Shown one piece after another: positions 9,050 to 17,345 of a stretch of DNA of 64,000 nucleotides (the first letter of the stretch is position 1; each line of letters begins with the position of its first letter). Made by a program: the position numbers and the translations under genes. Below the pieces are notes generated by a model. It worked only from the letters and a program-made list of their open reading frames with translations, was not told where the DNA came from and did not search any database. This stretch comes from Bradyrhizobiaceae bacterium (GTDB lineage: Bacteria > Pseudomonadota > Alphaproteobacteria > Rhizobiales > Xanthobacteraceae), in NCBI GenBank assembly GCA_020853885.1, contig JADYXZ010000019.1, positions 310,001 to 374,000 on the forward strand, written 5' to 3'.

Positions 9050-9310
9050 ATGGATGACGCAAGGATAATCGATACGCTTGCCGCCAACGTGCGGCAGGCA
9101 CGCAAGGCTGTGGGCCTCTCGCAGGAGGAGCTCGCGCTCGAAGCGGAAGTGGACCGCACCTACGTCTCGCAGGTGGAGCGCGGCAAGCGCAACATCACGA
9201 TCGTGGTGCTGGCGCGGCTCGCCCGCGCCCTGAAGACGACACCGGCCACGCTGGTGACGGCCGCGGCACTGCCGCGCACCGAATCCCGCCCGCGCAAGCG
9301 GCGGGGATAG
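9050..9310 (+). CDS. XRE-family helix-turn-helix regulator
   Basis: 86 residues, almost entirely one Cro/CI-type HTH_3 domain (residues about 10-64): VRQARKAVGLSQEELALEAE, VDRTYVSQVERGKRNITIVV and LARLARALKTTPATLV. The recognition helix is DRTYVSQVERG. A short basic tail follows (RTESRPRKRRG). The protein should bind DNA as a dimer. There is no partner toxin, phage gene or sensor domain, so its target is unknown; the divergent porin is a possible target by position only. No clear Shine-Dalgarno precedes the ATG. It lies just upstream of the palindrome-bracketed GIY-YIG gene. Confidence 0.85.
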   Translation: MDDARIIDTLAANVRQARKAVGLSQEELALEAEVDRTYVSQVERGKRNITIVVLARLARALKTTPATLVTAAALPRTESRPRKRRG

Positions 9311-9330
9311 CGCTCAGGGAGATCAGTTCA

Positions 9331-9368
9331 ATCGTCATGGCCGGGCTTGTCCCGGCCATCCACGCCTT
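9331..9368. repeat. 38-nt palindromic element, left bracket of GIY-YIG gene
   Basis: Structure: ATCGTCATG, stem GCCGGG, loop CTTGT, stem CCCGGC, then CATCCACGCCTT. The inverted partner is at 9668-9705 on the other side of the gene. The ATG inside this element opens a frame in phase with the nuclease (MAGLVPAIHA), probably not the true start. Confidence 0.75.
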
Positions 9369-9381
9369 GCCTAATACAAGC

Positions 9382-9669
9382 ATGGCCAAAGGGGGCTATG
9401 TCTATATCGTCACCAACAAGCCGAATGGCACGCTCTATATCGGCGTGACGAGCAATCTGCCGCAACGCGCCTACCAGCATCGCAACGGCCTAGTCGAAGG
9501 GTTCACGAAACGCTACAGCCTGAAACGACTCGTCTGGTATGAACACTACGAGGACATTCGTGACGCGATTCGGCGCGAGAAGACGATGAAGCACTGGCCG
9601 CGCGCCTGGAAGGCACGCCTTATCAACGCAACAAATCGGGAATGGAACGATTTGTATGATCAGTTGTAA
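9382..9669 (+). CDS. GIY-YIG family single-domain nuclease
   Basis: 95 residues from the ATG at 9382. The GIY-YIG motif is GYVYIVTN (residues 4-11) and LYIGVTSNL, followed by the conserved Arg and His (QRAYQHRNG), a Glu (VEGFTKRY), the Y-x-E of WYEHYED, and an R-x-x-x-x-K-x-W segment (RREKTMKHWPR). This is the UrvC-N/UPF0213-like single-domain group, metal-dependent DNA nucleases without a known physiological role. A longer frame starts at 9337 inside a palindromic repeat and would add MAGLVPAIHA; that segment is repeat-derived. The gene is exactly bracketed by inverted 38-nt elements, and its stop codon overlaps the right one. Confidence 0.85.
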   Translation: MAKGGYVYIVTNKPNGTLYIGVTSNLPQRAYQHRNGLVEGFTKRYSLKRLVWYEHYEDIRDAIRREKTMKHWPRAWKARLINATNREWNDLYDQL

Positions 9670-9705
9670 GGCGTGGATGCCCGCGCCAAGCGCGGGCATG
9701 ACGAT
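9668..9705. repeat. 38-nt palindromic element, right bracket of GIY-YIG gene
   Basis: Read on the minus strand it is ATCGTCATG, stem CCCGCG, loop CTTGG, stem CGCGGG, CATCCACGCCTT. Both flanks match the left element perfectly, while the stem differs with compensating changes. It is inverted relative to 9331-9368. Confidence 0.75.
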
Positions 9706-9753
9706 GAAAGTGTCTCTTGTTCGCCACCCTCCCCTAAAGGGGAGGGAGACTAT

Positions 9754-10410
9754 TCACTCCTTCGCGGCCTTCTCTTTCTTCTCCTTCTTGCCGGCGGGCT
9801 TTTCGGCTGCTTCGGCGGGAGCGGCTTCGGTCTGCTCGCCTTCGGCGCCTTCCGCCGGCGCTTCGAAGAACTTGCCGGCCTCGACGCGGGCCTGCGCTCG
9901 CTCTTCTTCCTCATCGGTGCGGGCGGCCGTCAGGTCCTCGCCGCGCGCCTGCCGCTCGGCCTCGTCCGCATTGCGGGCGACGTTGACGGTGATCTCCACC
10001 TCCACCTCGGCGTGCAGCTCCACCGGCACCTTGTGCAGGCCGATCGTCTTGATCGGGATGTTGAGCACGATCTGGTTGCGCTCGACGGTGAAGCCGCCGG
10101 CGGTGAGCGCCTGCGCGATGTCGCGCGCCGACACCGAGCCGTAGAGCTGGCCCGCTTCGCCGGCCTGGCGCAGCAGCACGAAGGTCTGGCCGTTGAGCTT
10201 CTCGCCGACTTTCCCGGCCTCGCCCTTGCGCTCGAGGTTGCGCGCCTCGAGCTGCGCCTTCATGGTTTCGAACTTCGCGCGGTTGTCGTTCGTCGCGCGC
10301 AGCGCTTTGCCCTGCGGCAGCAGGAAATTACGCGCGAAGCCGTCGCGCACGCGCACCACGTCGCCGATCTGTCCCAGCTTGGCGATGCGTTCGAGCAGAA
10401 TTACTTCCAT
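9754..10410 (-). CDS. rplI: 50S ribosomal protein L9
   Basis: 218 residues. The N-terminal domain [19 protein letters not shown] and [18 protein letters not shown] is the L9 signature. A long connecting helix (residues about 45-75) and the C-terminal domain ([35 protein letters not shown]) follow. L9 binds 23S rRNA at the base of the L1 stalk and helps hold frame. Residues about 150-218 form an extra acidic, Ala/Glu/Lys-rich low-complexity tail beyond the usual length of about 150; such tails occur in related alphaproteobacteria. It is the last gene of rpsF-rpsR-DUF2232-rplI. Confidence 0.97.
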   Translation of the reverse strand: MEVILLERIAKLGQIGDVVRVRDGFARNFLLPQGKALRATNDNRAKFETMKAQLEARNLERKGEAGKVGEKLNGQTFVLLRQAGEAGQLYGSVSARDIAQALTAGGFTVERNQIVLNIPIKTIGLHKVPVELHAEVEVEITVNVARNADEAERQARGEDLTAARTDEEEERAQARVEAGKFFEAPAEGAEGEQTEAAPAEAAEKPAGKKEKKEKAAKE

Positions 10411-10432
10411 CGGTTTCTCCTGTTTCGTTCGT

Positions 10433-11422
10433 TCATTCGTTGGGTCTATTGGTCGGCAAATTCTTCGGCCCGCCGGCGACGCGGGCGCGGATATCGATCA
10501 TCGCGTCGGCAAGTCCGAGCATGGCGATGAGCAGCAGCGGCCAGCCCAGCAGGAAGACGGCGAGCCAGACGCCGGTGAGCAGAAACTGTCGCGCCGGCAG
10601 CGCCCGGCTCGCGCCGTGGATGACCGCGAGCCCGAGCACCGCGTAGGCGAGAAAGAGCGTCGCGCTGAAGAAGCCGGCGACAATGCCGCCGAGGCCGGGC
10701 AGGAAGGTGCCGGCAATCGCGACGGCGAGGAGCGTCGGCGCCTGTTTGGGAAAGCGCAGCGCGCCGAGATCGGGCCACGGCCGCGCCAGCCGGCCGGATG
10801 TCCGCGCGATTCGTCCGGCGAGCCACGTGTTGAAGAGCAGGGTGACGAAGTTGAGCGCCGCGGCCGCCGGCGGCATCGCGATCACGAGGAGATCAAGGAG
10901 CGCCGCTGCATCGGTGTTGCCCGGCAGCGTGAGCGGCTGGTCGGCGGGCGTGCCGGTCTGCGCACGCAGCACACGCTCGAACGCCGAGCGCAACGCGCCG
11001 CGATAGCTCTCCGCGTCGAAGCCGAATGCGGGAATGCTGAGCGCCGTCGCCGTCGCCGCCATCAGCGATGCAGCGATGACGATGCGGCCCGGCGGGTACC
11101 ATTCGAGCGCTTGCGTCTCGCCTTCCTTGGCCTCTGCCGGGCGCGCGAGCAGCGCGAGATAGGCGAGGACATAGGAAGGCGCGCCGATCCCGATCAGGAA
11201 CGCAAGCACGAACCAGAGGCCGAGGAACGCGCCGAGCAGGATCGCGGCGGTGAGCGCGGCGATCGCGCCGGCCAGGTGGTTCCAGGCGATGCCGGCGAGC
11301 AGGATCGGCAGCGGCGTAAGATAGAAGAGCGCGACCGAATAGGCGCTGCCCGTCGCGAGCGACGCAAACAGCAGGGCCGATGTCAGCCCCGCGCCGAATC
11401 CGATCAGAAGGATCTGCACCAT
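10433..11422 (-). CDS. DUF2232 family integral membrane protein
   Basis: 329 residues with about eight hydrophobic segments, starting [20 protein letters not shown]. Other segments include [40 protein letters not shown] and the C-terminal [20 protein letters not shown]. The central loop (about residues 125-190) is probably outside the membrane. Position between rpsR and rplI is the conserved location of DUF2232 (YybS-like) proteins in alphaproteobacteria, and the segment pattern agrees. The biochemical function of the family is unknown; its place in a ribosomal operon does not make it a ribosomal protein. Confidence 0.8.
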   Translation of the reverse strand: MVQILLIGFGAGLTSALLFASLATGSAYSVALFYLTPLPILLAGIAWNHLAGAIAALTAAILLGAFLGLWFVLAFLIGIGAPSYVLAYLALLARPAEAKEGETQALEWYPPGRIVIAASLMAATATALSIPAFGFDAESYRGALRSAFERVLRAQTGTPADQPLTLPGNTDAAALLDLLVIAMPPAAAALNFVTLLFNTWLAGRIARTSGRLARPWPDLGALRFPKQAPTLLAVAIAGTFLPGLGGIVAGFFSATLFLAYAVLGLAVIHGASRALPARQFLLTGVWLAVFLLGWPLLLIAMLGLADAMIDIRARVAGGPKNLPTNRPNE

Positions 11423-11442
11423 CGTCAGCTGTCCTGCTTCGT

Positions 11443-11487
11443 CCTCATCCTTCGAGACGCGCCCTCCGGGCGCTCCTCAGGATGAGG
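11443..11487. repeat. Palindromic repeat, CCTCATCCTTCGAGACGC family, copy 1
   Basis: CCTCATCCTTCGAGACGC pairs with the downstream GCTCCTCAGGATGAGG arm, giving an imperfect hairpin. It lies between rpsR and the DUF2232 gene. Other copies are at 11569, 18662 and 33572. Confidence 0.75.
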
Positions 11488-11568
11488 CGCTACTTGAGCA
11501 GTTAGAGGCGGAAGGTCCGCCCCAACCATCGCCGCCGGATTTTCACCGCGGCTTACGTGTCTCCCTTC

Positions 11569-11620
11569 GCCTCATCCTGAGGAGCCCGGCGTAGCTGGGC
11601 GTCTCGAAGGATGAGGCGCC
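11569..11620. repeat. Palindromic repeat, CCTCATCC family, copy 2 (inverted)
   Basis: Runs GCCTCATCCTGAGGAGCCC to GGGCGTCTCGAAGGATGAGG, the reverse-complement orientation of copy 1. It lies directly downstream of rpsR, so copies 1 and 2 face each other across about 80 bases. Confidence 0.75.
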
Positions 11621-11629
11621 TTATTCAGC

Positions 11630-11872
11630 TCAGCGGATCACGTAGGGCAGGAGCCCCAGGAACCGCGCGCGCTTGATCGCCTGCGCGAGCAGGCGCTGCT
11701 TCGACGCGGAAACCGCCGTGATGCGCGAAGGAACGATCTTGCCGCGCTCCGAAACGTAGCGCTGCAGGAGCTTGATGTCCTTGTAGTCGATCTTCGGCGC
11801 GTTGGCGCCGGAGAATGGGCAGGTCTTGCGCCGGCGCATGAAGGGCCGGCGTCCGCCACCACCGTTGCTCAT
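11630..11872 (-). CDS. rpsR: 30S ribosomal protein S18
   Basis: 80 residues, normal length. Signature [20 protein letters not shown] and then [20 protein letters not shown], with the final GLLPYVIR typical of alphaproteobacterial S18. It binds 16S rRNA as a heterodimer with S6, encoded immediately upstream; the two genes overlap by 4 bases (ATGA), so translation is coupled. Palindromic repeats separate it from the next operon gene. Confidence 0.97.
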   Translation of the reverse strand: MSNGGGGRRPFMRRRKTCPFSGANAPKIDYKDIKLLQRYVSERGKIVPSRITAVSASKQRLLAQAIKRARFLGLLPYVIR

Positions 11873-12279
11873 TCGCGGCCTCCCTCGCTCTCGACCGGAG
11901 CGTCGCCTTCGTCGCCCTCGCGGTCGCGGCGCCGTTCGCGGCGCTCGTCGCGGTCGCGTTTCTGCAGCATGACAGACGGACCTTCCTCGTGCGTATCGAC
12001 GCGCACGGTCAGGAAGCGGATGACGTCTTCGCTGATCCGCTCCTGCCGCTCCACCTCGTCGAGGGCGGCGGCCGGTGCGTCGAGCCGCAGCATGCCGAAA
12101 TGCGCCTTGCGGTTCTTCTTGATGCGGAAGGCGAGGGACTTCACGCCCCAGTATTCGGGATCGCCGACGACCTTGCCGCCGTTCTGCTCGATGACGCTCT
12201 TGTACTGCGCCAGGATTTCTTCCGCCTGCTGCGCCGACAAATCCGGGCGCGCAAGCACGACATGTTCGTAAATAGCCAT
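11869..12279 (-). CDS. rpsF: 30S ribosomal protein S6
   Basis: 136 residues. The S6 fold runs from [20 protein letters not shown] to about residue 100 ([33 protein letters not shown]). The last 30 residues are a charged tail ([19 protein letters not shown]) of the kind found in alphaproteobacterial S6. It pairs with S18 on the central domain of 16S rRNA. It is the first gene of the operon, behind a promoter and a leader of about 160 bases that may carry S6:S18 autoregulation. Confidence 0.97.
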   Translation of the reverse strand: MAIYEHVVLARPDLSAQQAEEILAQYKSVIEQNGGKVVGDPEYWGVKSLAFRIKKNRKAHFGMLRLDAPAAALDEVERQERISEDVIRFLTVRVDTHEEGPSVMLQKRDRDERRERRRDREGDEGDAPVESEGGRE

Positions 12280-12469
12280 GCTTTGCCTTTCTGTTCGTTC
12301 CGCCGTCCCGGCGCCGAGCCCTGCGAGCCTCGGAAAGGCTCGATTATCTCGAAGGCGGGGACACGGGACGCCGGGCCGACTGGCCCTGTTGCCTGCGCAA
12401 CCGTCCGTTCAGCCCCCGGCCGGGAGCAACGAAGTGGCGGGGTTATACGGGAAAACGCGGCCGGTGCAA
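12280..12469 (-). promoter_or_regulatory. rpsF operon promoter and long leader
   Basis: On the minus strand a -35 TTGCAC (12469-12464) and a -10 TATAAC (12447-12442) are separated by 16 bases. The transcript would have a leader of about 155-160 bases, with several GC-rich self-complementary stretches (for example GAGCCTTTCCGAGGCTC). Autoregulation by the S6:S18 complex on such a leader is known in other bacteria; whether the motif is present here cannot be decided by eye. The remaining bases to 12616 contain nothing else I can name. Confidence 0.55.
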
Positions 12470-12616
12470 GCCGCTACCGCCCGCCATGGGTCCGGGGCGC
12501 GGCGGTACGCGGAATGACGCCCGACGGGTTTCCCGGCTAGAAACGCAGACCCTCGGCCGGGGGCCGTTGCGGCCTCGGGCGGCGGGCAGCCGTCCGATCG
12601 CCCTGGAGAGCGTCCG

Positions 12617-13510
12617 ATGTCCTACGAAACCATCCTCTACGCCGTGGACGGCCCCATCGCGACCATCACGCTGAACCGGCCGAACACCCTGAACACGATC
12701 GTGCCGCCCATGCCCGACGAGGTGGAGCACGCGGTCCATGAGGCCACGCGCACGGCCGCCGTGAAGGTCATCGTGCTGCGGGGTGCGGGACGCGCGTTTT
12801 GCGCAGGCTACGATTTCGGCGGCGGCTTCCACCACTGGGACGAGCACTTCACTACCGACGGCGAATGGGACCCGGGGAAGGATTTCGTGTTCTCCACCGC
12901 GCCTGCCCTTTCGCCGCATCAGAAATTCATGAGCATCTGGCGATCCCCGAAGCCCGTGATCGCGCAGGTGCATGGCTGGTGCGTGGGCGGCGGCAGCGAC
13001 TATGCGTTGTGCGCGGACCTGGTGATTGCCAGCGAGGACGCGCGCATCGGCACGCCCTATGCGCGGCTGTGGGGCGCTTACCTCTCGGGCATGTGGATCT
13101 ACCGGCTCGGGCTCACCCGCGCGAAGGAATATGCGCTGAGCGGCAAGCCGTTGTCCGGCCGCGAGGCGGCGGACATCGGCCTCATCAACCGGGCGGTGCC
13201 GTTTGCCGATCTCGAGCGGACCGTGCGCGAGACGGCACTCCAGCTCGCCTCCATCCCGGCCTCGCAGCTCGCCGCGCAGAAACTCGTGGTCAACACCGCG
13301 TTCGAGCAGATGGGTTTGTCGGCCGTGCAGACGCTCGGGCCGATCCTCGACGGCCTCATGCGCAACACGGCCGAGGCCAGACACTTCGTCGAGCTCGCAG
13401 GCGGTGAGGGCGTGCGCGCCGCGATCGCGGAGCGGGACCGCCTGTTCGGCGACTACAGCCAGGCCGACAAGAGTGAGCAGCCCGATCCCCGCAACGTGAT
13501 CGTCCCCTAG
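12617..13510 (+). CDS. Enoyl-CoA hydratase/isomerase (crotonase) family protein
   Basis: 297 residues. Crotonase fold from IATITLNRPNTLNTI. The oxyanion-hole segments are GAGRAFCAGYDFGG (residues about 55-68) and VHGWCVGGGSDYALCADLVI (about 117-136), with DARIGTPYARL behind. The active-site acids of classical enoyl-CoA hydratase (two Glu) are not obvious: the second segment has GGGSDYALCAD where a Glu is common. So the reaction (hydratase, isomerase, dehalogenase or another acyl-CoA reaction) is open. Position 65-100 holds an insertion rich in aromatic residues (FHHWDEHFTTDGEWD). The gene is divergent from rpsF and not obviously part of the fab operon, though adjacent to it. Confidence 0.88.
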   Translation: MSYETILYAVDGPIATITLNRPNTLNTIVPPMPDEVEHAVHEATRTAAVKVIVLRGAGRAFCAGYDFGGGFHHWDEHFTTDGEWDPGKDFVFSTAPALSPHQKFMSIWRSPKPVIAQVHGWCVGGGSDYALCADLVIASEDARIGTPYARLWGAYLSGMWIYRLGLTRAKEYALSGKPLSGREAADIGLINRAVPFADLERTVRETALQLASIPASQLAAQKLVVNTAFEQMGLSAVQTLGPILDGLMRNTAEARHFVELAGGEGVRAAIAERDRLFGDYSQADKSEQPDPRNVIVP

Positions 13511-13534
13511 AATCTTGCGGCCGGCGGCGTGCGC

Positions 13535-13563
13535 TTGACACCCGGCGCGGCAGGGGGCCTTTG
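13535..13563 (+). promoter_or_regulatory. Possible fabD promoter
   Basis: TTGACA at 13535-13540 is a perfect -35; 17 bases later lies CCTTTG, a poor -10. The only other support is its place between crotonase and fabD. Confidence 0.3.
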
Positions 13564-13589
13564 AGCGCGAACTGAGAACGGAGCATTCC

Positions 13590-14534
13590 TTGAGCACGGC
13601 ATTCACGTTTCCCGGGCAGGGCAGTCAGGCCGTCGGCATGGGCAAGGCGCTGGCCGACGCCTTTCCCGCGGCGCGCGCCGTCTTCGACGAGGTCGATGCC
13701 GCGTTGGGTGAGAAGCTCAGCGCCGTCATGTGGGAAGGTCCGGCCGAGAAGCTCACGCTCACCGAGAACACGCAGCCCGCACTGCTTGCTCATTCGCTCG
13801 CGGTCATGCGCGTGCTGGAGACAGAAGCCGGCCTCGATCTCGTCCGCGACGTCCGCTACGTCGCCGGCCATTCGCTCGGCGAGTATTCCGCGCTCGCGGC
13901 CGCCGGCACCTTCTCGATCACTGACGCGGCAAAGCTCGTGCGCATCCGCGGGCGTGCGATGCAGGTGGCGGTGCCGGTCGGGCAGGGCGCAATGGCGGCG
14001 CTCCTCGGCCTCGATCCCGCGGCCGTCAAGGAAGTTGCCACCGCTGCCGCGCAAGGCGAAGTCTGCGAAGCCGCGAACGACAACGCGCCGGGGCAGATTG
14101 TCGTCTCCGGGCACAAGACCGCCGTGGAGCGCGCCGTCGAAATCGCCAAGAGCCGCGGTGCGCGCGCCATGCTGCTGCCCGTGTCCGCCCCCTTCCATTG
14201 CTCGCTGATGCAGCCGGCCGCCGACGTGATGCGTGATGCCCTGGCGAAGGTGAAAGTGAACGCGCCGAAAGTGCCGGTCATTCCCAACGTGGTCGCCAAT
14301 CCGGTGAACGATCCGGCGGAGATCCTGAGCAGCCTCGTCGCGCAGGTGACCGGCACCGTCCGCTGGCGCGAAAGTGTCGAGTATCTCGCCGGCCACGGCG
14401 TCAACCGGCTCGTGGAGGTCGGTTCCGGCAAGGTGCTGTCCGGTCTCGCCAAGCGCATTACCAAGGAGGCGACGGCGCTGTCGATCGGAACGCCCGATGA
14501 CATCGCGGCCTTCAAGACGCAAAAGGGCGCCTGA
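13590..14534 (+). CDS. fabD: Malonyl-CoA:ACP transacylase
   Basis: 314 residues. Starts with TTG at 13590, supported by GGAG upstream and by the fact that STAFTFPGQGSQAVGMGKAL is the universal FabD N-terminus. Active-site Ser is in GHSLGEYSALAAAG (residues about 92-105), and the catalytic His in SAPFHCSLMQPA. RGRAMQ holds the Arg that binds the malonyl carboxylate. The enzyme moves malonate from CoA to acyl carrier protein, the committing step feeding FabF/FabG. It is first in fabD-fabG-acpP-fabF. Confidence 0.97.
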   Translation: MSTAFTFPGQGSQAVGMGKALADAFPAARAVFDEVDAALGEKLSAVMWEGPAEKLTLTENTQPALLAHSLAVMRVLETEAGLDLVRDVRYVAGHSLGEYSALAAAGTFSITDAAKLVRIRGRAMQVAVPVGQGAMAALLGLDPAAVKEVATAAAQGEVCEAANDNAPGQIVVSGHKTAVERAVEIAKSRGARAMLLPVSAPFHCSLMQPAADVMRDALAKVKVNAPKVPVIPNVVANPVNDPAEILSSLVAQVTGTVRWRESVEYLAGHGVNRLVEVGSGKVLSGLAKRITKEATALSIGTPDDIAAFKTQKGA

Positions 14535-14596
14535 CCCTGACTCGATTTCTGAACGACTCCGCGCGATGCTTGAGAAACAGAGAGTAGGACTCGGTG

Positions 14597-15334
14597 ATGT
14601 TTGAACTTTCCGGCAAGACTGCGCTGGTGACCGGCGCCAGCGGCGGCATCGGCGGCGGCATCGCCCGCATGCTGCACAAGCAGGGCGCGACGGTGGGCAT
14701 CTCCGGCACGCGCCGTGAGGCGCTTGATGCCTTGGCCGCCGAGCTCGGCTCGCGCGTGCATGTGCTGCCGTGCGATCTCGCCAAGTCCGAGGAGGTGGAA
14801 GCGCTCGTGCCGGCGGCCGAGCAGGCCATGGAGCGCGTGGACATCCTAGTAAACAACGCCGGCCTCAATCGCGACGCCCTGTTCGTGCGCCTCAAGGACG
14901 AGGACTGGAATCAGGTCATCGCGGTGGACCTGACTGCGGCATTCCGTCTTTCGCGCGCCGCGGTCTATCCGATGATGCGCCGCCGTTACGGCCGCATCGT
15001 CAACATCACCTCGATCGTCGGCGTCACCGGCAATCCCGGGCAGGGCAATTACACCGCCGCCAAGGCCGGCCTCATCGGCATGAGCAAGTCGCTCGCCCTC
15101 GAGGTCGCCAGCCGCGGCGTGACGGTGAATTGCGTGGCGCCGGGCTTCGTGAAGAGCGCCATGACCGATGCGCTGAACGAGAAGCTGCGGCAGGCGATCC
15201 TCGACAAGGTGCCGATGAACCGTCTTGGGACAGCCGAGGACATCGCCGCGGCGGTGCTCTATCTGGCCTCCGACGAGGCCGCCTGGGTCACCGGCCAGAC
15301 TTTGCATATCAACGGCGGTATGGCGATGATATAA
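14597..15334 (+). CDS. fabG: 3-oxoacyl-ACP reductase
   Basis: 245 residues from the ATG at 14597 (a GTG at 14594 is directly in front and would add one residue). Short-chain dehydrogenase: cofactor motif TGASGGIGGGIA, NNAG (VNNAGLNRDAL), catalytic Ser in NITSIVGVTGNPG, and YTAAKAG with the Tyr and Lys. C-terminal VTGQTLHINGGMAM is typical of FabG. It reduces 3-oxoacyl-ACP with NADPH in fatty acid elongation. It sits 62 bases after fabD. Confidence 0.97.
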   Translation: MFELSGKTALVTGASGGIGGGIARMLHKQGATVGISGTRREALDALAAELGSRVHVLPCDLAKSEEVEALVPAAEQAMERVDILVNNAGLNRDALFVRLKDEDWNQVIAVDLTAAFRLSRAAVYPMMRRRYGRIVNITSIVGVTGNPGQGNYTAAKAGLIGMSKSLALEVASRGVTVNCVAPGFVKSAMTDALNEKLRQAILDKVPMNRLGTAEDIAAAVLYLASDEAAWVTGQTLHINGGMAMI

Positions 15335-15526
15335 ACGATTTCAAAGACTTGCCTGCTGCCCATGCGCTAGCCAAGGGATTTTTTGTATGGTAACGACGGC
15401 AAGTTTCGCGGGGCGAGGGGCAGTCGCGCGTCGAGCCGAGGCCCAGCGCAATCGAACAACGAAGATGGCAAAGCGCGCCGAGAGGCGCGGTGGGAAGCAA
15501 CGAGCGGATGGACTTAGGGTGAATCG

Positions 15527-15763
15527 ATGAGTGATATCGCCGAGCGGGTTAAAAAAATCGTCGTCGAGCACCTCGGTGTCGATCCGGAGAAGGTGAACGA
15601 CAAGGCCAGCTTCATTGAAGATCTGGGTGCGGACAGCCTCGATACGGTCGAGCTGGTGATGGCGTTCGAGGAAGAATTCGGCTGCGAGATTCCCGACGAC
15701 GCCGCGGAGACGATCCTGACCGTCGGCGACGCCGTGAAGTTCCTCGAGAAGAACGCAGCCTGA
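15527..15763 (+). CDS. acpP: Acyl carrier protein
   Basis: 78 residues, normal length and acidic. The 4'-phosphopantetheine attachment Ser is in [18 protein letters not shown]. The N-terminal [19 protein letters not shown] and the C-terminal [12 protein letters not shown] are typical. It carries growing acyl chains between FabD, FabF and FabG. A 192-base gap without genes separates it from fabG, so it probably has its own promoter, consistent with its need for high expression. Confidence 0.98.
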   Translation: MSDIAERVKKIVVEHLGVDPEKVNDKASFIEDLGADSLDTVELVMAFEEEFGCEIPDDAAETILTVGDAVKFLEKNAA

Positions 15764-15837
15764 TCTCACGCAAGTAAGGGCGCGGGGCGAACCAGATCCA
15801 AGCCGGCAGCTTCCGTCTCCGGCGCGTGGAGGAACGG

Positions 15838-17103
15838 ATGCGGCGTGTCGTCGTCACAGGTCTGGGGACCGTAAGCCCGCTCGGCTGCGGCGTCGAAACG
15901 ACTTGGCAGAACATCCTCGCCGGCAAGAGCGGCGCCCGCCGCATCGAGAAGTTCGAGGTCGAGGATCTTCCCTGCAAGATCGCCTGCGTGATTCCGCGCG
16001 GCGACGGTTCCAATGGCTCCTTCAACCCCGATCAGTGGATGGAGCCGAAGGAACAGCGCAAGGTCGACGACTTCATCATTTTCGCGATGGCGGCCGCCCG
16101 GCAGGCGCTCGACGATGCCGGCTGGCACCCGAAGAGCTACGAGGATCAGGCCGCGAGCGGCGTGCTGATCGGCTCCGGCATCGGCGGCATCGAGGGCATT
16201 GCCGAAACCGCGGTCACGCTGAAGGAACGCGGGCCGCGCCGCGTATCGCCCTTCTTCATCCCCGGCCGGCTGATCAATCTCGCGGGCGGCTACGTCTCCA
16301 TCGCCCACGGCCTCAAGGGGCCGAACCATGCCGTCGTCACCGCCTGCTCGACCGGCTCGCATGCGATCGGCGACGCCGGCCGCCTGATCGCGCTCGGCGA
16401 TGCCGACGTGATGGTGGCCGGCGGCACCGAGTCGCCGGTGAACCGGCTTTCGGTGGCGGGCTTCTCCGCTTCCCGCGCGCTGTCGACCTCGTTCAACGAC
16501 ACGCCGGAAAAGGCCTCGCGTCCCTATGACAAGGATCGCGACGGGTTCGTGATGGGCGAGGGCGCGGGCGTCGTCGTGCTCGAGGAATACGAACATGCGA
16601 AGGCGCGCGGCGCGAAGATCTACGGCGAGCTCATCGGCTACGGCCTCTCCGGCGACGCCTATCACATCACCGCGCCGTCTCCGGACGGCGACGGCGCGTA
16701 CCGCTGCATGCAGGCCGCGCTCAAGCGCGCCGCCATCACGCCTGACGAGATCGACTACATCAACGCACACGGAACCTCGACGCCGCTCGGCGACGAGATC
16801 GAGCTGAACGCCGTGCATCGTCTCGCCGGCAACGCGGCCGGCAAGATCACCATGTCCTCGACCAAGTCGATGGTCGGGCATCTCCTCGGCGCCGCCGGCG
16901 CGGTGGAGGCGATCTTCTCGCTGCTCGCGCTGCGCGACCAGGTTGCACCGCCGACCATCAATCTCGACAATCCCTCCGTGGAGACGCCGATCGATCTCGT
17001 TCCCCACAAGGCGGTGAAGCGCGAGATCAACACCGTCCTCTCCAATTCCTTCGGTTTCGGCGGCACCAACGCGACGCTCGTGTTCCGGCGCGCGGATTCG
17101 TGA
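15838..17103 (+). CDS. fabF: 3-oxoacyl-ACP synthase II
   Basis: 421 residues from the ATG at 15838, chosen because AGGA stands just upstream; an upstream GTG at 15826 would add four residues. Starts MRRVVVTGLGTVSPLGCGVE. Active-site Cys in VTACSTGSHAIGDAG, the His pair in NAHGTSTPLGDEIE and STKSMVGHLLGAAG, and C-terminal SNSFGFGGTNATLVF. It condenses malonyl-ACP with acyl-ACP and governs chain length and temperature control of unsaturation. Directly downstream of acpP. Confidence 0.98.
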   Translation: MRRVVVTGLGTVSPLGCGVETTWQNILAGKSGARRIEKFEVEDLPCKIACVIPRGDGSNGSFNPDQWMEPKEQRKVDDFIIFAMAAARQALDDAGWHPKSYEDQAASGVLIGSGIGGIEGIAETAVTLKERGPRRVSPFFIPGRLINLAGGYVSIAHGLKGPNHAVVTACSTGSHAIGDAGRLIALGDADVMVAGGTESPVNRLSVAGFSASRALSTSFNDTPEKASRPYDKDRDGFVMGEGAGVVVLEEYEHAKARGAKIYGELIGYGLSGDAYHITAPSPDGDGAYRCMQAALKRAAITPDEIDYINAHGTSTPLGDEIELNAVHRLAGNAAGKITMSSTKSMVGHLLGAAGAVEAIFSLLALRDQVAPPTINLDNPSVETPIDLVPHKAVKREINTVLSNSFGFGGTNATLVFRRADS

Positions 17104-17158
17104 TGGGCGACACAGAGTTTCGCCTTATTGCTCAATAGGATCGCGGCGGGTAGAAGTC

Positions 17159-17296
17159 CTAGAGTGCGATCGCTTCAGATGGAAGCATTTTTGCTTCCAT
17201 CTGAAGCGTGAATCGCACTCTAAACTATTGATTAGAGCGGGATTCACGCTTGAGGTGGAATCGCGTTGCGATTCCACCTCAAGCGATCCCGCTCTA
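17159..17296. repeat. 138-nt CTAG-bounded double-hairpin element, copy 1
   Basis: Begins CTAG (17159) and ends CTAG (17296). First hairpin: outer arm AGAGTGCGA with TCGCACTCT, inner arm CGCTTCAGATGGAAG with CTTCCATCTGAAGCG. Linker AAACTATTGATT. Second hairpin: AGAGCGGGAT with ATCCCGCTCT, inner GCTTGAGGTGGAATCG with CGATTCCACCTCAAGC. Copy 2, of exactly the same length, is at 39767-39904. It lies between fabF and mltG. Confidence 0.85.
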
Positions 17297-17345
17297 GGGG
17301 GCGGCCTCGAATCCGCGAATAGTGCGGAGGAATCGAAGGACGGGG

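Noticed and set aside
9337..9381. Upstream ATG for the GIY-YIG protein giving MAGLVPAIHA
   Set aside because: These codons are the palindromic repeat itself; the family start corresponds to MAKGGYVYIV at 9382.
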